Positions 59,931 to 64,000 of a DNA stretch of 64,000 bases are shown here, piece by piece. Within the stretch, counting starts at the first letter, position 1. Each line of letters opens with the position of its first letter. The notes under the pieces were generated by a model. The model was given only the letters and a program-made list of their open reading frames with translations. It had not been told where the DNA came from and did not search any database. This DNA comes from Chitinophagales bacterium (lineage in GTDB: Bacteria; Bacteroidota; Bacteroidia; Chitinophagales; UBA2359). Location of the stretch: positions 1 to 64,000 of the forward strand of contig JACJXU010000002.1 of the NCBI GenBank assembly GCA_020636475.1. The letters run 5' to 3'. The position numbers were made by a program, and so were the translations under genes.

Positions 59931-60923
59931 ATGAAAAACAGATACCAACCCAAAAACTATTATTGGTGGATAGCAATTTGTTGGAGTATTTTCGCTTCAT
60001 ACCAAGCATTTGCCCAAGAAGAAAGCGAATTTGCACCTGTCGGAGCGAAATGGTGGTATGCTTGTACTTCCGCTTTGGGTCCGCCAACTTACTGGACACG
60101 CACCATAGAATGTACAAAAGATACGCTTATAAACAATACAATGTGTAAAGTGCTGAAAATAAAACAGTTTACACAATATGAAACCAATGTGTACATAACA
60201 GCGCAAAATGGCTTGGTGCGTATTTTTGATGGAGAAAATTTTTTTACGCTTTACGATTTTAATGCTCAAGCAGGCGATGAGTGGGAAACAAAATCTTTGG
60301 TTAATCTTAATTTTCAGAGTAATTTGATGAGTAATTTTGTTTTGCCGACTACGGTACATGTAGATTCTGTAAAAAACGAATGGGTGGGCAATCTGCCGAG
60401 CAAAACATTATTCACCCACATTAGTTTTCCCGATACTATTGTTGCACAATATGGAATTGCCAACTTTCCGTTCTACAACCAGTTTGCCATCAACACGAAA
60501 TTAGGCGCGGCACCGTTTATGTTGTTTCACAGCATTGAACTCGACGATAATGGCGAAGGACAACTACACTGTTACCAAGACAATGAACTGGTAATTACTT
60601 TGGCGATAGACCCGTACTACAACAATGGTAGCACCGACTGCGATTATGATTTGGTGTATGGTCTGGCGGACGAAATAGCAACCAAACTACACTTTAATAT
60701 ACTTCCCCAAAGCATTGAACTCACCCTTGACCCAACGATGGAGCATCGCAACTTAAACTTGTTTATTGCCAACCTTAAGGGGCAAATTCAAGCCGAAATA
60801 CCTATTTCTAAGCAAGTTACGACAATTAATACGAATATGTGGACTGCCGGAGTTTATATAGCAGGCATTAAAAATACGCAAACAAACGAACTGATTTATC
60901 AACAAAAGTTGTATAAGTTGTAA
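59931..60923 (+). CDS. Secreted T9SS-sorted protein of unknown function
   Basis: 330 residues from ATG 59931 (MKNRYQPKNYYWWIAICWSI, then FASYQAFAQ); ATG 59913 would add six residues. It has a signal peptide and a mature beta-rich part with a typical 'GAKWWYACTSALG' start, as in many T9SS cargo proteins that begin 'xGAxWxY'. The last 75 residues (FNILPQSIELTLDPTMEHRN ... NELIYQQKLYKL) look like a T9SS type A domain, though less canonical. No enzymatic motif. Confidence 0.75.
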   Translation: MKNRYQPKNYYWWIAICWSIFASYQAFAQEESEFAPVGAKWWYACTSALGPPTYWTRTIECTKDTLINNTMCKVLKIKQFTQYETNVYITAQNGLVRIFDGENFFTLYDFNAQAGDEWETKSLVNLNFQSNLMSNFVLPTTVHVDSVKNEWVGNLPSKTLFTHISFPDTIVAQYGIANFPFYNQFAINTKLGAAPFMLFHSIELDDNGEGQLHCYQDNELVITLAIDPYYNNGSTDCDYDLVYGLADEIATKLHFNILPQSIELTLDPTMEHRNLNLFIANLKGQIQAEIPISKQVTTINTNMWTAGVYIAGIKNTQTNELIYQQKLYKL

Positions 60924-61078
60924 GAATAACGCCAAAAATAACACAATAAAAAACTAATTATTGAAATTTTGGAAAATAAATGAGGAGGAGAAAATTATAT
61001 TTTGCTTCGAATATGTCAAAAAAAACAAGAAAAAGCAAAATATTTTAAGAAAAAAGTACAAGTTTTAAAAACAATACT

Positions 61079-61086
61079 TACCTTTG
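61079..61086 (+). promoter_or_regulatory. Probable -7 box of the str operon
   Basis: TACCTTTG fits TAnnTTTG exactly. No -33 TTTG stands at the usual distance, so the promoter match is partial. Transcription from here would give a leader of about 225 nt before rpsL. Confidence 0.45.
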
Positions 61087-61129
61087 CCCCGCATTTTGAT
61101 AAATATGCCCGTTTTTATGGGCTATTTGT

Positions 61130-61310
61130 CTGTGATAGCAAAAGTTAATGGAAGCACTCCGGCAATTGTTTAACAAAGACTTCCCTCTTAATTGTCACAG
61201 AAGTTTCATATAATATTCAAATGAGCTTTCCTGATAAGAGGTTGTGTTATTATTGCTTTGTCCTTCCTAATTTTTATTAAATAATAACAAAAGGTTATAA
61301 AAACAACCTC
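61130..61310 (+). promoter_or_regulatory. Structured 5' leader of the str operon (candidate ribosomal-protein control RNA)
   Basis: Two structures are visible. Domain 1: CTGTGA (61130-61135) pairs with TCACAG (61195-61200), and GGAAG (61150-61154) with CTTCC (61180-61184) inside it. Domain 2: GAGGTTGT (61238-61245) pairs with ACAACCTC (61303-61310), and directly after it GTTATTATT (61246-61254) pairs with AATAATAAC (61280-61288), leaving a 14-nt bulge on one side. Domain 2 ends 6 nt before the rpsL ATG. Confidence 0.5.
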
Positions 61311-61316
61311 GAAATA

Positions 61317-61724
61317 ATGCCAACTATACAACAATTAGTAAGAAAAGGTCGCGTGTTGCAAAAATCACAAAGTAAATCACGCGCATTAGACGCTTGTCCA
61401 CAACGCAGAGGTGTATGTACGCGTGTATATACTACTACACCCAAAAAACCGAATTCGGCTTTGCGTAAGGTGGCAAAAGTGCGTTTGACAAACCAAATTG
61501 AAGTAATTGCCTACATTCCCGGCGAAGGTCACAACCTACAAGAACACTCCATCGTGCTTATTCGCGGCGGAAGGGTAAAAGATTTGCCCGGTGTGCGTTA
61601 TCACATTGTGCGTGGTTCTTTAGATACTGCGGGCGTGAACAATCGTAAAAAATCGCGTTCTAAGTACGGTACAAAACGTCCAAAACCCGGACAACCTGCA
61701 GCTGCGCCCGGCAAAAAGAAATAA
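61317..61724 (+). CDS. rpsL: Ribosomal protein S12
   Basis: 135 residues; ATG 61317. Conserved segments [20 protein letters not shown] and [18 protein letters not shown] are present. Lys43, Lys44 and Lys88, sites of streptomycin-resistance changes in E. coli (43 and 88), are wild type. The C-terminal tail [15 protein letters not shown] is a lineage extension. First gene of the str operon, with rpsG 51 bp downstream. It shapes the decoding site of the 30S subunit. Confidence 0.98.
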   Translation: MPTIQQLVRKGRVLQKSQSKSRALDACPQRRGVCTRVYTTTPKKPNSALRKVAKVRLTNQIEVIAYIPGEGHNLQEHSIVLIRGGRVKDLPGVRYHIVRGSLDTAGVNNRKKSRSKYGTKRPKPGQPAAAPGKKK

Positions 61725-61775
61725 TTGGTAAGCGTAATTTTATTTAAAAAAAAACACAGAAATTAAACATAAGCC

Positions 61776-62243
61776 ATGAGAAAGGCAAAACCTAAAAAAA
61801 GATATCTCGCGCCCGATCCGCAATTCAACGACCCGATGGTGACGCGTTTTGTAAATAACTTGATGTGGGACGGTAAAAAAAGCACTGCATTTACCATATT
61901 TTACAATGCTGTAGAAATGGTAGGCGAAAAAACTGGCGAAAACGGTTATGAAGTATGGAAAAAGGCATTGGGCAATGTAATTCCACAAGTGGAAGTTCGC
62001 AGTCGCCGTATTGGAGGTTCTACTTTTCAAATTCCTACCGAAATTCCTGCCGAGCGTAAAGTGTCGATGGGTATGAAATGGATGATAGGCTTTGCGCGCA
62101 AACGCAACGGAAAGTCTATGGCAGAAAAACTCGGCAACGAAATAATGCAAGCAGCTAAAAATGAAGGTGCGGCAGTAAAGAAAAAAGAAGACGTACATCG
62201 TATGGCAGAGGCAAACAAAGCATTTGCACACTTTAGAGCTTAA
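61776..62243 (+). CDS. rpsG: Ribosomal protein S7
   Basis: 155 residues, typical length. Conserved blocks [37 protein letters not shown] at the N-terminus, and [19 protein letters not shown] in the middle, fit S7 well. It starts assembly of the 30S head by binding 16S rRNA and is a known translational repressor of the str operon in E. coli. It follows rpsL by 51 bp and precedes fusA by 48 bp. Confidence 0.98.
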   Translation: MRKAKPKKRYLAPDPQFNDPMVTRFVNNLMWDGKKSTAFTIFYNAVEMVGEKTGENGYEVWKKALGNVIPQVEVRSRRIGGSTFQIPTEIPAERKVSMGMKWMIGFARKRNGKSMAEKLGNEIMQAAKNEGAAVKKKEDVHRMAEANKAFAHFRA

Positions 62244-62291
62244 TTTTTTCTCAATCTTTAAAAAAAAAATAAAATTTTAACATAAAAAATT

Positions 62292-64000
62292 ATGGCAAGG
62301 GATCTTAAATATACAAGAAATATCGGTATTGCGGCGCACATTGATGCCGGAAAAACAACTACCACCGAGCGTATCTTGTACTATACGGGTAAAACGCACA
62401 AAATAGGCGAAGTACACGAAGGTGCTGCTACGATGGACTGGATGGAGCAAGAGCAAGAGCGTGGTATTACCATTACCTCTGCTGCCACCAAAACCGAGTG
62501 GAAATACAAAGATGACGTTTATACCGTAAATATTATTGACACGCCCGGTCACGTGGACTTTACTGTAGAAGTAGAGCGTTCGTTGCGTGTATTGGACGGT
62601 GTGGTAGCTTTGTTCTGTGCCGTGAGTGGGGTAGAGCCACAGTCCGAAACCGTTTGGAGACAAGCCGACCGTTACAAAGTTCCGCGTATTGGTTTTGTAA
62701 ACAAAATGGACCGTTCCGGTGCCGACTTCTTTGATGTAGTGCGTCAGGTGCGCGAAATGTTGGGCGCAAATCCGGTTCCTTTGCAAGTGCCTATTGGCGC
62801 AGAAGATACTTTCCGCGGCGTGGTGGACTTAATAAGCAATAAAGCCATTGTTTGGCACGACGATACACAAGGAATGACCTACGACGAAATAGATGTACCT
62901 GCGGATTTAGTAGATACCGTTGCCGAATATCGCGAAAAATTATTTGAACAAGTAGCAGAGTTTGACGATGCTATTTTGGAAAAATTCTTTGAAGACCCGG
63001 AGTCTATTACAGAAGAAGAAGTAAAAGCCGCCATTCGCAAGGCTACATGCAGCATGAAAATCATTCCGATGATGTGTGGCTCTTCTTTCAAAAATAAAGG
63101 TGTTCAGTATATGCTTGATGCCGTAGCAGCATATTTGCCCTCTCCTGTAGATATTGATGCGGTAGAAGGAATAGACCCGCGCACAGAGCAAACAATTGAG
63201 CGCAAGCCAAATGAAAAAGAACCCTTTGCTGCCTTGGCATTCAAAATCGCGACCGACCCTTATGTAGGACGCTTGGCATTCTTCAGAGTGTATTCAGGTC
63301 GCTTGGAAGCAGGTTCTTATGTATTAAATACGCGCAGCGATAAAAAAGAGCGTATTTCTCGTATTTATCAAATGCACGCCAATAAGCAAAATCCTATCGA
63401 AGTAATCGAAGCAGGTGATATTGGGGCAGCAGTTGGTTTTAAAGATATTAAAACCGGAGATACTCTTTGTGCTGAAAATGCCCCCATTATTTTAGAAAGT
63501 ATGACTTTCCCTGAGCCGGTAATCAGTATTGCTATTGAGCCAAAAACGCAGAAAGACTTAGATAAATTGGGTATGGCATTGGCAAAATTGGCAGAAGAAG
63601 ACCCAACTTTCCGCGTGTCTTTCGATGAAAATACCGGACAAACTATTATTAGTGGTATGGGCGAGTTGCACCTTGAAATTATTATTGATCGTTTAAAACG
63701 CGAGTTTAAAGTAGAGTGTAACCAAGGCGCGCCACAAGTAAACTACAAAGAGGCAATTACAATGGCTGTAGAACACCGTGAAGTGTATAAAAAACAATCG
63801 GGTGGTCGTGGTAAGTTTGCGGACATTATGTTTGAAATTATGCCGGCAGATCCTAATGCAGAAACCGGAAAAGTGGAAGAAGGCTTGCAGTTCATTAATC
63901 AAATTGTGGGTGGTTCTATTCCGCGCGAGTTTATTCCATCGGTAGAAAAAGGCTTCAAAGAAGCAATGAAAACGGGTGTATTGGCAGGTTATAATGTAGA
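62292..64000 (+). CDS. fusA: Elongation factor G, 3' end outside window
   Basis: ATG 62292 opens a frame with no stop to the end of the window (569 codons). GTP-binding motifs: [19 protein letters not shown] (G1, residues 15-33), the G2 region [18 protein letters not shown] (G3) and NKMD (G4). Domains II-IV follow (for example [20 protein letters not shown] in domain IV). About 130 C-terminal residues are missing. EF-G drives translocation of tRNA and mRNA. Third gene of the str operon. Confidence 0.98.
   Translation, partial: MARDLKYTRNIGIAAHIDAGKTTTTERILYYTGKTHKIGEVHEGAATMDWMEQEQERGITITSAATKTEWKYKDDVYTVNIIDTPGHVDFTVEVERSLRVLDGVVALFCAVSGVEPQSETVWRQADRYKVPRIGFVNKMDRSGADFFDVVRQVREMLGANPVPLQVPIGAEDTFRGVVDLISNKAIVWHDDTQGMTYDEIDVPADLVDTVAEYREKLFEQVAEFDDAILEKFFEDPESITEEEVKAAIRKATCSMKIIPMMCGSSFKNKGVQYMLDAVAAYLPSPVDIDAVEGIDPRTEQTIERKPNEKEPFAALAFKIATDPYVGRLAFFRVYSGRLEAGSYVLNTRSDKKERISRIYQMHANKQNPIEVIEAGDIGAAVGFKDIKTGDTLCAENAPIILESMTFPEPVISIAIEPKTQKDLDKLGMALAKLAEEDPTFRVSFDENTGQTIISGMGELHLEIIIDRLKREFKVECNQGAPQVNYKEAITMAVEHREVYKKQSGGRGKFADIMFEIMPADPNAETGKVEEGLQFINQIVGGSIPREFIPSVEKGFKEAMKTGVLAGYNV

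Noticed and set aside
61440..61600. Streptomycin-resistance allele of rpsL
   Set aside because: Lys43/Lys44 and Lys88 are present as in sensitive strains.

Overview
The window is a 64 kb piece of a Bacteroidota chromosome of moderate to low GC. The phylum rests on several signs read from the sequence. At least six secreted proteins end in a type IX secretion (T9SS) sorting domain. There are many short lipoproteins with an SxC/AxC lipobox. Several promoters fit the Bacteroidota pattern TTTG-N19-22-TAnnTTTG, and strong Shine-Dalgarno sites are missing. Family versions also fit: the large two-part IspG, the eukaryote-like branching enzyme and the FadN-type beta-oxidation enzyme. I cannot name a class or genus. 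No rRNA, CRISPR array or prophage was seen; there is one tRNA (Ser, TGA).

Layout. 1-9.1 kb: the 3' part of glnS, small envelope proteins, an M23 peptidase, and a mnmA-lipoprotein-subtilase operon. 9.3-11.0 kb: an IS200/IS605 element with divergent tnpA and tnpB and terminal hairpins. 11.2-14.6 kb: a lipoprotein and a YceI-porin-YceI block. 15.1-19.2 kb: a beta-oxidation operon (fadN-type, fadA, hotdog thioesterase). 20-26 kb: two large T9SS proteins, one an amidase. 26-33.3 kb: hsp20 with an elaborate promoter, a phasin-like protein, FkbM methyltransferase, UbiB kinase, an SLC12-type transporter, thyA and folA. 33.4-38 kb: glgB, then a decayed region with a frameshifted pseudogene, a 92-bp tandem duplication and a duplicated thioesterase 3' end. 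38-48 kb: LuxE-like ligase, hutI, a sugar aminotransferase with a glycosidase-like partner, a PNGase F-like T9SS protein, an LRR T9SS protein and a YkuK-like protein. 48.4-50.4 kb: a lipoprotein gene split by an ISAs1-type insertion sequence. 50-56 kb: M32 carboxypeptidase, histidine kinase, ispG. 56-58.3 kb: an AT-rich type II restriction-modification pair beside tRNA-Ser. 61-64 kb: the str operon rpsL-rpsG-fusA, with fusA running off the edge.

The strongest non-routine observations are these: a dispersed non-coding repeat with inverted ends present in three copies (19.4, 51.0 and 59.5 kb); a structured leader directly before rpsL; repeated operator-like boxes with a sigma-54-like promoter before hsp20; an apparently intact TnpB/omega-RNA element; an ISAs1 insertion with a clean 12-bp target duplication and a transposase split at an A8 slippery run; and the 36-38 kb scar region. 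I did not find a clear, wholly new multi-gene system. The best candidates for undescribed biology are the repeat family, the str leader and the hsp20 control region.
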